Assembly (NCBI RefSeq): GCF_000337735.1
Contig: NZ_AOHX01000037.1
Coordinates: 124,001-188,000 of the forward strand
Length of the DNA stretch: 64,000 nucleotides
Source: Natronorubrum sulfidifaciens JCM 14089
GTDB lineage: Archaea; Halobacteriota; Halobacteria; Halobacteriales; Natrialbaceae
Reading direction: 5' to 3'
In this document: piece by piece, positions 53,208 through 61,975 of the stretch
Layout of the letters: each line of letters opens with the position of its first letter
How positions within the stretch are numbered: position 1 is the stretch's first letter
Made by a program: the position numbers and the translations under genes
The notes under the pieces: generated by a model
What the model was told of the DNA's origin: nothing
The model's database searches: none
Seen by the model: the letters and a program-made list of their open reading frames with translations, nothing else

Positions 53208-54410
53208 TCAGTTGCCGACAGTAACGTCGCTACTGCCCTGTTCGGTGGTTACTGACAACTGGTATGATTCGGCCGGCGGGACGAACCAGATGATCCCGTC
53301 ACTGTCGGTTTCACCGATCTCGAGCCCATCAACCGCGACCGTTGCTGTCTCGGAGACGGTGCCGTCGGCGTCGGTCACGATGAGCATGGTCGGGCCGTTT
53401 GCTGGCGTTTCGTTGAGCGACAGTCGGTGCTCACCGTCGACCCAGACCGTTTCGGTCTCCGTCGGCAGCGAGGTGTAACTCAGCTCCTGTACTTCACGGT
53501 GGACGTTCCCGGTCCCCCCGTCGAGATACGCCTCGAGTCGACCCTGATCGTGGGTGGCCTGAATCTGGTAGAGGTTCACCGCCGTGTGCTCCCGTGCGCC
53601 TGCGGACTGTCTGTTCTCGAACACCCACGGGTACAGCTCGCCAGCGTACTCGTAGGCATCAGAGATATCATCGAACTCGCTTCCCCACGCCGCCTCGCGG
53701 TTGTCGAATCTGGTCGTTTCACGGATGTACTCTCCGTCGAGCATCGAGAGCGTGTACCCAGTTTCGGATGTCTGGACCGTCACCATCGTCTCGGCTCCGA
53801 CGCCACGGGCTGCCGTTTCGAGGTGTGACCGAACTGGTGTCTGATGCATCTCGAGGGCGTTTTGTTCGTCTTGAACCGACAGCGAGTAGTCGGAAATCCG
53901 GTTCGTTCGCTCCTCGAGCGCGTCGAGGGTGTCCGTCAGGACTGCTGCCTCGTTGTGGTTTCGAAGCACGAGCTGGAGGAGTTCCGTCGTCGACAGCTCG
54001 CCTGCAGCGTGCGCTCTCACGGCGTCTTGCTCCCGTTGCTCGAGTTCGTCCGCCCGGTCCATGACCTGATCGTAGGCGTCCTCAACCAACACTTCACGTT
54101 TGGTCATGCTTGCGTCTTCGAACTCGTGGTCGACGATCGTATACTGGGCGTAGTCCGTTCGTAACTCGTCTTCCGTGCCCGCAAGCACCGTTCCGAGGTC
54201 GGGTCCGTACGTCACGGTATCGCTTCTCACCTCACCCTCGAGCGAGAGGCGGGTGGTCGTCTCGTCGGCCGCGTCGTCGTTCGTCGTCTGGTCTTGTAGC
54301 TCCGCCTGCAACTGGGCTTGCATCCCATCTCCAGGACTCGCTGCGACCGGGAGTGCGACGAGCGAGAAGACGAGAAGCAACGCGAGGAGGGCGGGGGTCG
54401 CGCTGTTCAT
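53208..54410 (-). CDS. Secreted coiled-coil protein of unknown function
   Basis: A 400-residue protein. It has a Sec-type signal peptide (hydrophobic run at residues 4-24 ending AAS), a Glu/Ala-rich helical region at about 85-160 that should form a coiled coil, a central mixed domain, and a C-terminal beta-rich domain resembling a carboxypeptidase-regulatory-like or Ig-like fold (VAVDGLEIGETDSDG). I do not recognise a named family. A TATA-like box on the minus strand lies about 27 nt before the ATG. The gene is divergent from the membrane winged-helix protein, and the two may act together. Confidence 0.7.
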   Translation of the reverse strand: MNSATPALLALLLVFSLVALPVAASPGDGMQAQLQAELQDQTTNDDAADETTTRLSLEGEVRSDTVTYGPDLGTVLAGTEDELRTDYAQYTIVDHEFEDASMTKREVLVEDAYDQVMDRADELEQREQDAVRAHAAGELSTTELLQLVLRNHNEAAVLTDTLDALEERTNRISDYSLSVQDEQNALEMHQTPVRSHLETAARGVGAETMVTVQTSETGYTLSMLDGEYIRETTRFDNREAAWGSEFDDISDAYEYAGELYPWVFENRQSAGAREHTAVNLYQIQATHDQGRLEAYLDGGTGNVHREVQELSYTSLPTETETVWVDGEHRLSLNETPANGPTMLIVTDADGTVSETATVAVDGLEIGETDSDGIIWFVPPAESYQLSVTTEQGSSDVTVGN

Positions 54411-54431
54411 CGATCCACTGTATGAACTCTT

Positions 54432-54442
54432 GATACAAAAAC
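54432..54442 (-). promoter_or_regulatory. TATA-like box of the secreted protein gene
   Basis: TTTTTGTATC on the minus strand is centred about 27 nt before the ATG at 54410 and supports that start over one 60 nt upstream. Confidence 0.5.
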
Positions 54443-54633
54443 TGGTCGCACTCACATCTACAGCGATCACACCGTCAGAGTCGTGAATTAAGCGTTGTTT
54501 ACCGCCGTTTCATCTCGTTTCGTCCGTATTCGAAGTTCCGTTCGGCCCACAGAGACGCTTTACAGCCGCTGGTAACGCTTTATTTTTCGATGGAAAGGGT
54601 TTTTTCCCCGGGGGGACCACCCTGTTGGTACGT

Positions 54634-56001
54634 ATGCGGGTATCCACCGCCATTAGAGTCGCCCTCGTAGTCCTCCTCACGACATCCCTCCTCGGGGCGG
54701 TGGTCGCCACACCGGCTGTTGCCGCCTCCACGTCCGAGCCGCTCCAGACGGACACAGCCGCCGATCGGCCACTGCTAGCGTGGTCTTCGACGACGCCCTC
54801 AGAGCCGACAACTGCGCCACAGTTGGCACCGACACAGGCGACAATCGACGAGCCCCAGTCAGAACAGGTCGTTCGGATCAACGTCACCGACTCCGGGGAT
54901 GCGAGATGGACGATCGAGAGCTACTTCCTCCTCACTGACGACGACGAACACGCGGTGTTTGACGAGTACGCCGACGAGGTGACACGCGGACAACGGGATG
55001 TGACGTACGACGTCCAGCAGTTCGAGCCGTTCCGCCAGACCGCCCAGCAGGCGACCGACCGTGAGATGTCACTCGAGAACGCGGACTGGGACGATCCACG
55101 GATCGTCTCACCCGAAGAGGCAGGTCTCGATGCGCAATCGCTACCTGAGACCGACGACGACTCCGAAATCCGTGTCGGCGTGATCGCTTACTCGTTCACC
55201 TGGACGAACTTTGCGGCCGTCGACGGCGACCGGATCTACTTCGGTGATGCCTTTCAGGCGGACACCGGCGTCTGGTTCTCGCTGACCGACGACCAGCGTC
55301 TCGTCATCGAATCGCCATCCGGCTACGCGCTCAGCGCGGAGGCATCGACCTCGCTCCAGTGGACCGGTCCCGCCCAGTTTAGCGACGACGATCTCCAGAT
55401 CATCTTCGTTCGCAGCGCCAGTGGGACCGGCGCTGGTGCCGTCCCGACAGCCGCCGTTCCCGACTGGCTGCTCGCTGGTGTTGTCGGACTCGTCATCGCC
55501 GTCGGTGTGGGCAGCTATCTCCTCGCGCGTCGACGGCCAGCCGGTGAGTTGCCGGCACCGATCGCTCGGCTGCGAGCACACGTCGTGACCCTTCCGGGTA
55601 TCCGCCAACTCCGTGCACGCGGGTCCGACGAGCAGCCACCCGACGCGTCGGTCACGCCCGACAGCGACCGCGACCAACTGCAGTCAGCCACCGAACGCGG
55701 GGCCGACGCTGCCGGTGTCGGCTCGCCCGCCGAATCCGGCACGCAACTCGAGTACGACGAGCCGGTCGACGACGGGATCGATCCCGAACTCTTGAGCGAC
55801 GAGGAGCGTGTCCTTCGGCTGCTCAAACGAAACGGTGGCCGAATGAAGCAGGGCTCGATCGTGTCGGAGACCGGCTGGTCGAACGCCAAGGTCTCACAAC
55901 TGCTCTCACAGATGGACGACGACGACGAAATCGAGAAGCTTCGGATCGGCCGCGAGAACCTCATTACGCTCCCCAACGTTGATCCAACCGAGATCAGATA
56001 A
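54634..56001 (+). CDS. Membrane-anchored winged-helix protein with extracytoplasmic domain
   Basis: A 455-residue protein. An N-terminal signal-like segment (residues 4-27) is followed by an extracytoplasmic domain of about 240 residues, a membrane helix at about 285-305 (WLLAGVVGLVIAVGVGSYLL), and a cytoplasmic part that ends in a winged helix (about 390-450: EERVLRLLKRNGG, QGSIVSETGWSNAKVSQLL). The topology is that of a transmembrane transcription factor that reads an external signal. TTTATTT at 54579-54585 predicts a leader of about 26 nt. Its TAA overlaps a 71-bp direct repeat. Confidence 0.8.
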   Translation: MRVSTAIRVALVVLLTTSLLGAVVATPAVAASTSEPLQTDTAADRPLLAWSSTTPSEPTTAPQLAPTQATIDEPQSEQVVRINVTDSGDARWTIESYFLLTDDDEHAVFDEYADEVTRGQRDVTYDVQQFEPFRQTAQQATDREMSLENADWDDPRIVSPEEAGLDAQSLPETDDDSEIRVGVIAYSFTWTNFAAVDGDRIYFGDAFQADTGVWFSLTDDQRLVIESPSGYALSAEASTSLQWTGPAQFSDDDLQIIFVRSASGTGAGAVPTAAVPDWLLAGVVGLVIAVGVGSYLLARRRPAGELPAPIARLRAHVVTLPGIRQLRARGSDEQPPDASVTPDSDRDQLQSATERGADAAGVGSPAESGTQLEYDEPVDDGIDPELLSDEERVLRLLKRNGGRMKQGSIVSETGWSNAKVSQLLSQMDDDDEIEKLRIGRENLITLPNVDPTEIR

Positions 56002-56070
56002 AAAGCCACTCGCTCGCTTTGCTCGCTCGTGGTCTGAAACCTACGCCAGCGGCGTCCGCTCGACGACCTG
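56000..56070. repeat. 71-bp direct repeat, copy 1
   Basis: Matches 56131-56201 with two substitutions (G/A at 56065, C/T at 56068). On the minus strand it encodes QVVERTPLA and a stop, then the terminator-like tail. Both substitutions are synonymous against the working copy. It begins within the TAA stop of the winged-helix gene. Confidence 0.9.
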
Positions 56071-56130
56071 CCACGTGTACCTTTTTCTCGTCGGATTCGC
56101 TTCGCTCACCCTCCTCCAAAAATCTACGCG

Positions 56131-56201
56131 AAAAAGCCACTCGCTCGCTTTGCTCGCTCGTGGTCTGAAACCTACGCCAGCGGCGTCCGCTCGACAACTT
56201 G
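56131..56201. repeat. 71-bp direct repeat, copy 2, holding the true 3' end of the radical SAM gene
   Basis: This copy contains the last nine codons and stop of the radical SAM gene (minus strand), then GC-rich low-complexity sequence ending in five T's (56131-56135) that should act as its terminator. The 60-bp spacer between copies has no gene. Confidence 0.9.
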
Positions 56202-57167
56202 TCCGTCGTAGCTCGGATACTGCTCGACGATTTCGCCGTCCTCGAGGTCGCCTTCTTCGATCATCTCCTCTAGGAGCCACCAAGCGACCTCGACGTGGTT
56301 CGTTTTGACGGTGTAGAACTCCTCGGGGACGCCAAGCGCCTCGAAGCGTTCGGGGTCGGCGTACGTCTTGCCGTAGACGAGCGTGCCGTCGTCGGTGACG
56401 TCGTCGAACTCCCGGCGGACGTTGCGGGCCATGCGTTTCAGCCGACGGCGGTGTTGGGCGGCGTCTTTGAAGACGGAGGTACAGAAGTAGACTCGCTCGT
56501 GGTCGCCCATCACGTCGAGGATGCCGTCGCGGTCGTTGTCGACGGCGCTCATGTGGTTTTCTTTGAGTTCGTACCCTTCCTTTTGCATGCGGCGATAGTT
56601 CCCGTCGCTCATCTCGAACTCGTTGACGTTACAGAACTCGGCTGCCCCCTCATCGAGGAACTCGAGGAACTCCGTTTCGGCGCGGATGCCGGGAATCTCG
56701 AACGCGGGTGTGAGTCCTTCCTCGCGGGCAATATACAGGATGTCCTCCCACTCGGTGCCGTGAAGCTCGCCCCACTGCTCGAGTGGCGGGTGGAACCGAA
56801 TCTCGTCGAGACCGGCCTCTGAGAGGCGGCGCATGTTCTCGCGGCCGCCCGTGATGCCGGTGTAGAGGTGGGTGTGGTGGTCCTCGCCGAACTCGTCTTT
56901 GAGCAGTTCGAGGTAGTGACAGGTGCGCTCGAGGGCTTCCTGTGGTTCACCGCCGGTGATCGACGTTCCCAGTGCATCCATCCGATGGGCTTCCTCGAGG
57001 ACGTCCTCGTCGCGTTCGACGCGGCGCTCGTTGGCGTAGACGTCGGTGACGTTCTTGCGGTTCTCACCGAGTGGGCAGTAAAAGCAGTCACGCTGGTCGC
57101 AGTATCCGTAGACGAACAGCACCATCTTGCCACCTTCCGCGCACTGCTCACAGCCCTTCGAGATCAT
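56172..57167 (-). CDS. Radical SAM protein with CX4CX2C cluster motif
   Basis: A 331-residue radical SAM enzyme. Its cluster cysteines are Cys23, Cys28 and Cys31 in YCDQRDCFYCP, spaced CX4CX2C instead of the common CX3CX2C; Cys6 and Cys9 form an extra CxxC. SITGGEPQ is the SAM-binding GGE motif. Reaction unknown. A sulfatase needing a maturase is present elsewhere (33292-34680), but the family resemblance is not to AtsB. The 3' end is duplicated downstream. Confidence 0.82.
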   Translation of the reverse strand: MISKGCEQCAEGGKMVLFVYGYCDQRDCFYCPLGENRKNVTDVYANERRVERDEDVLEEAHRMDALGTSITGGEPQEALERTCHYLELLKDEFGEDHHTHLYTGITGGRENMRRLSEAGLDEIRFHPPLEQWGELHGTEWEDILYIAREEGLTPAFEIPGIRAETEFLEFLDEGAAEFCNVNEFEMSDGNYRRMQKEGYELKENHMSAVDNDRDGILDVMGDHERVYFCTSVFKDAAQHRRRLKRMARNVRREFDDVTDDGTLVYGKTYADPERFEALGVPEEFYTVKTNHVEVAWWLLEEMIEEGDLEDGEIVEQYPSYDGQVVERTPLA

Positions 57168-57292
57168 TCAACGCTACATACTGGGCCGACTCACAAAAGC
57201 CGTGCGAAACGACCGTGGTGGCCTCGAGTGTCCGTCTCGCATTCTGTCGTCCCCAGAAGATGGAAATACCCTGCGCTCGAACGTGTGACCCA

Positions 57293-58423
57293 ATGCTGTT
57301 GGTCCTCTGTGTCGATCTCGACGACGACCTCGGCCGTAAAACCGGCTTCTCGACGCCCGTTATCGGCCGCGAGTCGGCGGAAGCGGCAGCCGTCGCGCTC
57401 GCGACTGCGGACCCGGAGGACTCCGACGTCAACGTGATTTTTCAGGGGCTGCACATCTACGACGATCTCGATGCCCGCGACGAGAGCGTCGAGGTAGCCG
57501 TCGTCACTGGCAACGACGAGGGCGATGTCAGCGCCAACCGCGAAGTCGGTGACGAGGTCGATACCGTCCTCGCGAGTCTCTCGACTGCCGAGGACGTGAC
57601 CGCGCTCGTCGTCACCGACGGCGCACAGGACGAATCCGTCATCCCGATTATTCGATCACGCGTGCCGATCGACGGTGTTCGCCGCGTCGTCGTCCGGCAG
57701 GCACAGAACTTAGAGTCGATGTATTATACGATCAAACAGGTGCTGAACGACCCCGAAACGCGCGGGACGGTGTTGATCCCGCTCGGTATCCTCCTACTTA
57801 TCTATCCGCTCGCGTTGATTGGGACCGTCCTCGAGATGCCGGGGTTCGTGCTCGGAACGACGTCGGCACTGCTCGGCCTCTATCTCATCTCCCGTGGACT
57901 CGGACTCGGCGAGCAACTCGACGACGCCGTCGAGCGCGCCCGCCGGTCGCTGTACGCCGGTCGGACGACGTTGCTCGCCTACGTCGTCGCCGCGACCCTG
58001 TTCGTCCTCGGCGGTGTCAGCGGGATAAACACCCTCGAGGCGGAACAGAACGCGACGACCGGCGACGTTGGCGTCCCGGTCATGCTCGCGGCAGTCGTCT
58101 ACGGCTCGATCCAGTGGCTCGCTGCGGCGGGTGTGACGACCAGTCTCGGCCAGATCACCGACGAGTATATCGCCGGCACGCTCGAGTGGCGCTATCTCAA
58201 CGCGCCCTTTTACGTTCTCTCGATCGCCGTCGTCTTGCACGCGGTGAGTGCCTTCTTCCTCGATGAGGTCGGGATCAGCTATCTGGCAGCCGCGCTGACG
58301 GCCGGCACGCTGTTGGGAATCGTGAGCACGCTCACCTTCGCTGTTGCCGAATCACGATTATCCGGGCCGGACGACGACGAGCAGGACACGGAGAGTGAAA
58401 CGCGACAACTCGGTCGCGTCTGA
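57293..58423 (+). CDS. DUF373-family membrane protein
   Basis: A 376-residue archaeal DUF373 protein. The soluble N-terminal domain (1-150) has VLCVDLDDDLGRKTG with an acidic cluster, NREVGDEVD and VVTDGAQDE, and looks like a nucleotide- or metal-binding fold. Six or so membrane helices follow. The role is unknown. It ends directly against the convergent idsA gene. The ATG at 57293 is used because the DUF373 start MLLVLCVDLDDD begins there. Confidence 0.84.
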   Translation: MLLVLCVDLDDDLGRKTGFSTPVIGRESAEAAAVALATADPEDSDVNVIFQGLHIYDDLDARDESVEVAVVTGNDEGDVSANREVGDEVDTVLASLSTAEDVTALVVTDGAQDESVIPIIRSRVPIDGVRRVVVRQAQNLESMYYTIKQVLNDPETRGTVLIPLGILLLIYPLALIGTVLEMPGFVLGTTSALLGLYLISRGLGLGEQLDDAVERARRSLYAGRTTLLAYVVAATLFVLGGVSGINTLEAEQNATTGDVGVPVMLAAVVYGSIQWLAAAGVTTSLGQITDEYIAGTLEWRYLNAPFYVLSIAVVLHAVSAFFLDEVGISYLAAALTAGTLLGIVSTLTFAVAESRLSGPDDDEQDTESETRQLGRV

Positions 58424-59266
58424 TTAGCGTTCGCGTTCGACGACGAACTCCGCGAGCTCGACCAGATACGCGCGGGCACTGGGATCAGCGACTTCGACCC
58501 GATCGAGGGCGTCGATCGCTCGGTCGGACTCGGCTCGAGCGCGGGCGTTGGCTTCCTCGGGGGTGAGATCGGTCACCTGGACGACCGACGGTCGCTCCAA
58601 AGCGGCGTCGTGGCCGGTCGGTTTCCCCAGATCATCGGCATCCGCGATTGCGTCTAGGACGTCGTCTCTGATCTGGAAGGCGACGCCGACCCGCTCGGCG
58701 TACTCCCCGAGCGCCTCGACGGTGACCGGATCGGAGCCGGCAGCGATGGCCCCGAGTTCGGCAGCGGCTCGAAAGAGTGCGCCGGTCTTTCGGCGAGCCA
58801 GTGTCATATACTCCGCTTCGTTCGTCGGCTGTGCCGAGAGTTCGGTCGCTTCGCCGACTCCGAGTTCGACCATCGCCTCGGCGACGACCTGCATCGCGTC
58901 AGGGTCGGCCGAAAAGAGGGCGAACGCTTCTCCGAGCAACCCATCGCTCGAGACGATCGCCGGACCGTAGCCGAACTCAGCCCATGCGCTGGTCGTGCCC
59001 CGACGGAGCTCCGAGCGGTCGATGATGTCGTCGATCACGAGCGAGGCGCTATGAACGAGTTCGATCCCAACACCGAAATCGACCGCCTCCTCGGCCGTTC
59101 CACCGACGGTTTCACAGGCTAACAGCGTCACCATTGGCCGGACGCGCTTGCCGCCCGACAGCGCCGTGTGGCGGACTTCCTCCCTGAGCGTGTCCGGCTC
59201 GAGGCCGTCGACCACCTCGACGAGACGCGTTTCGATCAGCGCCCGACGACGCTCCAGACGTTCCAT
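58424..59266 (-). CDS. idsA: Polyprenyl diphosphate synthase (geranylgeranyl-type)
   Basis: A 280-residue isoprenyl diphosphate synthase for archaeal lipid or quinone side chains. The first Asp-rich motif is VIDDIIDRSELRRG (DDxxD) and the second IRDDVLD. GGKRVRP binds the allylic phosphate. Chain length cannot be set from sequence by eye. It is short compared with typical IdsA (about 350) and may be a paralogue. Its stop abuts that of the DUF373 gene. Confidence 0.9.
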   Translation of the reverse strand: MERLERRRALIETRLVEVVDGLEPDTLREEVRHTALSGGKRVRPMVTLLACETVGGTAEEAVDFGVGIELVHSASLVIDDIIDRSELRRGTTSAWAEFGYGPAIVSSDGLLGEAFALFSADPDAMQVVAEAMVELGVGEATELSAQPTNEAEYMTLARRKTGALFRAAAELGAIAAGSDPVTVEALGEYAERVGVAFQIRDDVLDAIADADDLGKPTGHDAALERPSVVQVTDLTPEEANARARAESDRAIDALDRVEVADPSARAYLVELAEFVVERER

Positions 59267-59435
59267 TGCCAGCGCTTAGGACGGGGGTAAAAAGTAGGTG
59301 ACGGATCACAGTGCAGATTTTCTCCACGCGTTCGTATCTATCACTCCGTCTGAACGTCTCTTGGCGAGGACATTGCGTCCACTGCAGCCGCTCACGCGGT
59401 TCGAAGATCGCTCAAAAAAGCCGCGTGCGGCCCAG

Positions 59436-60389
59436 TTACTGGAACTCCTCGGTGAGCGCCGGGACGACGTCGAAGAGGTCGTCGTGGATCGCGTAGTCGG
59501 CGATGTCCATGATCGGGGCGTTGGGGTCGGTGTTGATCGCGACGATCGTATCGGAGCCTTTCATGCCAGCGACGTGCTGGACGGCACCCGAAATACCGAT
59601 CGCGATGTAGACGTCGGGCGTGACGACCTTCCCGGACTGGCCGACCTGCCGGTTCTTGGGCAGCCAGCCGTTGTCGACGATCGGGCGCGACGAGGAGACC
59701 GTCGCGTCGAGCGCCTCAGCGAGGTCTTCGATCAGCGGGATGTTGTCCTCCTCTTCGATCCCACGGCCGACGGAAACGAGCACGTCAGCTTCGCTGATGT
59801 CGACGTCGCCGCCGCCGACTTCCTCGAAGCCGGTGACGGTCGAGCCGATCGCGTCCTCGTCGATCTCAGCATCGAAGGCCTCGATCGAGGCGTCACCGGT
59901 GCCTTCGGCTTTGGGCCACTCGGCACTTCGAATCGTGACGACGGCCGCTCCCTCGAGTTCGTTGGTCGTCTCGACTTTGCCACCGTACATTTCGCGGGTG
60001 GCGAGCAGCGTCTCGCCGTCGGTCTCGAGACCGATCGTGTCGGTGACGATCGGGAGATCGAGTTCGTTGGCGACGGCAGGCGCGTAGTCGAGCCCGTTGA
60101 CGCTGTTGGGTGCGACGACGTACTGCGGGGCGAGCTCGTCGTAGAGCTGTGAGATCGCCTGCGTGTAGACGTCGTGGTTGAACTCCTCGCCGTGGTCGAC
60201 GGTGTGGATGGCGTCGACGCCCTCGCGGTTGAGGTCGTCTGCGAACTCGTCGACGGTGCCGCTGATGACGGCCAGGTGGAGGTTGCCGCCGGTCTCGTCG
60301 GCGAGCTCTCGGCCCGCGGTGATGATCTCGTAGCTGACGTCGCGGAGGTCGCCGCGGCGGTGGTCGGTGACTGCGAGGACGTCCGTCAT
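59436..60389 (-). CDS. etfA: Electron transfer flavoprotein alpha subunit
   Basis: A 317-residue EtfA/FixB. The FAD-binding C-terminal third shows [27 protein letters not shown] and [13 protein letters not shown]. It forms a heterodimer with EtfB and passes electrons from acyl-CoA dehydrogenases, such as the one at 6553, to an ETF:quinone oxidoreductase that is not in the window. It overlaps etfB by 4 nt. Confidence 0.95.
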   Translation of the reverse strand: MTDVLAVTDHRRGDLRDVSYEIITAGRELADETGGNLHLAVISGTVDEFADDLNREGVDAIHTVDHGEEFNHDVYTQAISQLYDELAPQYVVAPNSVNGLDYAPAVANELDLPIVTDTIGLETDGETLLATREMYGGKVETTNELEGAAVVTIRSAEWPKAEGTGDASIEAFDAEIDEDAIGSTVTGFEEVGGGDVDISEADVLVSVGRGIEEEDNIPLIEDLAEALDATVSSSRPIVDNGWLPKNRQVGQSGKVVTPDVYIAIGISGAVQHVAGMKGSDTIVAINTDPNAPIMDIADYAIHDDLFDVVPALTEEFQ

Positions 60390-61177
60390 TGTGCCACCCC
60401 CTTCTCGCGAAGCAGTTCACCCAGTTCCGCGGCGGTCTCGTCGGCGCTGCCTTCCCAGACCGTCACGTCGCTTTCGCTCTCTGGTTCGTACATCTCCGTC
60501 AGCTCGAGTTCGGATTCGATCGTCCCTTCGTCGACGCCGATGTCGGCGAGCGCCTGGACGTCGAGTTCCTTGCGCTGGGCCTGTCGAATGCCTCGCAGGC
60601 TCGCATACCGTGGCTCGTTGATCCCCGTCTGGATCGTCAGGACTGCGGGCAGGTCGATCTCGGTCAGCTCCTCGACGCCACCCTCGAGTTCACGCCGGAC
60701 CGAGGCGACGCCGTCCTCGAGGTCGTGCTCGAGGTGGTTGACGACGGCGCCCCACTGCGCGCCGATCTCTTCGGCCAGCGAAACGCCGGTCGCGCCGAAG
60801 CTGTCGTCGCCAGCCTGCACGCCCGTCAGCACGAGGTCGGGCTCTTCGGCCTCGACGACGGCGCTCAGGATCTCCGTCTTCGCGTTGACGTCGAGTAAGT
60901 CGACGCCCTCGAGGGCGTCGTCCCAGACGCGGATCGCGCGGTCGGCACCCTTTGCGAGTGCCTGACGGATGGTTTGTTCACAGTCTTCCGGTCCGATCGT
61001 GACCGTCACGACTTCGTCTGCGATGCCGTTTTCTTGCAGTTGCACGGCTTCTTCGACGGCGTAGTCGTCCCACTCGTTGAGGTCGGCACCGAGGTACTGG
61101 GATGCGATTTCAGTACCCTCGATCTCGAACTCGTCTTCGACGGTCGCGACTTCTTTGACCGTAACGAGGATTTTCAT
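60386..61177 (-). CDS. etfB: Electron transfer flavoprotein beta subunit
   Basis: A 263-residue EtfB/FixA. VTVKEVATVEDEFE at the start and the AMP-binding stretch with DLVLTGVQAGDDSFGATGV are typical. A minus-strand TATA-like TTTA (61203-61209) is about 29 nt before the ATG at 61177; an ATG one codon earlier is possible. First gene of the etfBA pair. Confidence 0.95.
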   Translation of the reverse strand: MKILVTVKEVATVEDEFEIEGTEIASQYLGADLNEWDDYAVEEAVQLQENGIADEVVTVTIGPEDCEQTIRQALAKGADRAIRVWDDALEGVDLLDVNAKTEILSAVVEAEEPDLVLTGVQAGDDSFGATGVSLAEEIGAQWGAVVNHLEHDLEDGVASVRRELEGGVEELTEIDLPAVLTIQTGINEPRYASLRGIRQAQRKELDVQALADIGVDEGTIESELELTEMYEPESESDVTVWEGSADETAAELGELLREKGVAQ

Positions 61178-61202
61178 CATCTATCACTGCTACGTCCGTA
61201 CC

Positions 61203-61209
61203 GTAAACC
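61203..61209 (-). promoter_or_regulatory. TATA-like box of etfBA
   Basis: GGTTTACGG on the minus strand centred about 29 nt before the etfB start, giving an almost leaderless mRNA. Confidence 0.45.
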
Positions 61210-61383
61210 TTTTCGAAACGGCCCGTCGGATGAGCGCCGTTCATTTACCAGCGTTGCCGATCTCCCGCTGGACGATTACGACTCCTTGCGTGTGTCGGGG
61301 GAGACGCTACCAGCGTTTCTAGTCGGTACGGGTTCGATCCTCGAGACGGAAACGGTTTAACGGCGCCACTGGTAGTACGCCGT

Positions 61384-61866
61384 ATGGCAGACTGTCCACT
61401 TTCCGACGACTGTCCGAGCTTCTCCGAACGGATCTCTGGAATGGGGTGTAGCCACTACGGAGATCGGGGTGGCAAGGAGTGGTGCAATCATTACAGCCAG
61501 CCGATCGAGGACCTCAAAACCCAACCTGTCAAGCCGGGTCAGGAGGTCATCGTCGACGTTGTCGACATGCACGAAAGCGGAGCTGGTGTCGGTCGGACCG
61601 ACGATGGCTTCATCGTGATGGTCGACGGCGTGCTTCCGGAAGCCCGCGCTCGAGTCGAAATCACCCGTGTTCACAGCAATCACGCACGTGCGAAGGAACT
61701 CGAGTTGCTGCCGATGGACCCCGATGAGGATGCCGATGCCGATGAAACGGACAGCGACGACACGGCGGCTGCTGGGGACGCCGAGACGGACGACTCCGAC
61801 GACGAAGACGCGAAAGAAACCCGGCGTGAACGGCTCGGCAGCCGCGATAACTTCTGGGGCTCATAG
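61384..61866 (+). CDS. TRAM-domain protein with N-terminal cysteines
   Basis: A 160-residue protein. Residues 1-36 hold four cysteines (4, 10, 22 and 34) and two histidines, a possible zinc or Fe-S site. Residues about 46-110 are a TRAM domain (GQEVIVDVVDMHESGAGVGR, FIVMVDGVLPEARARVEI), an RNA-binding beta-barrel. The rest is an acidic tail. Small TRAM proteins act as RNA chaperones in archaea, and RNA binding is inferred. GTTTAA at 61355-61360 predicts a leaderless start. Confidence 0.85.
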   Translation: MADCPLSDDCPSFSERISGMGCSHYGDRGGKEWCNHYSQPIEDLKTQPVKPGQEVIVDVVDMHESGAGVGRTDDGFIVMVDGVLPEARARVEITRVHSNHARAKELELLPMDPDEDADADETDSDDTAAAGDAETDDSDDEDAKETRRERLGSRDNFWGS

Positions 61867-61975
61867 GCGTCGAGTGCGTTCCGCCGAGTGGACAGTCACG
61901 GGAAGACGCTCGATCGCGATCTCGGTTTTTGGCAACAAGACGTAAGTATCAGTTGTGTCAACTGTAGCCTGATTG

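Noticed and set aside
54592-54620. The G/T/C-rich stretch before the winged-helix gene as a terminator
   Set aside because: It lies between the TATA-like box and the ATG of the gene, so it is part of the leader; the runs do not form a clear stem.
56000-56201. The 71-bp repeats as a CRISPR array
   Set aside because: Only two copies, no further spacers, coding content in the repeats and no cas genes.
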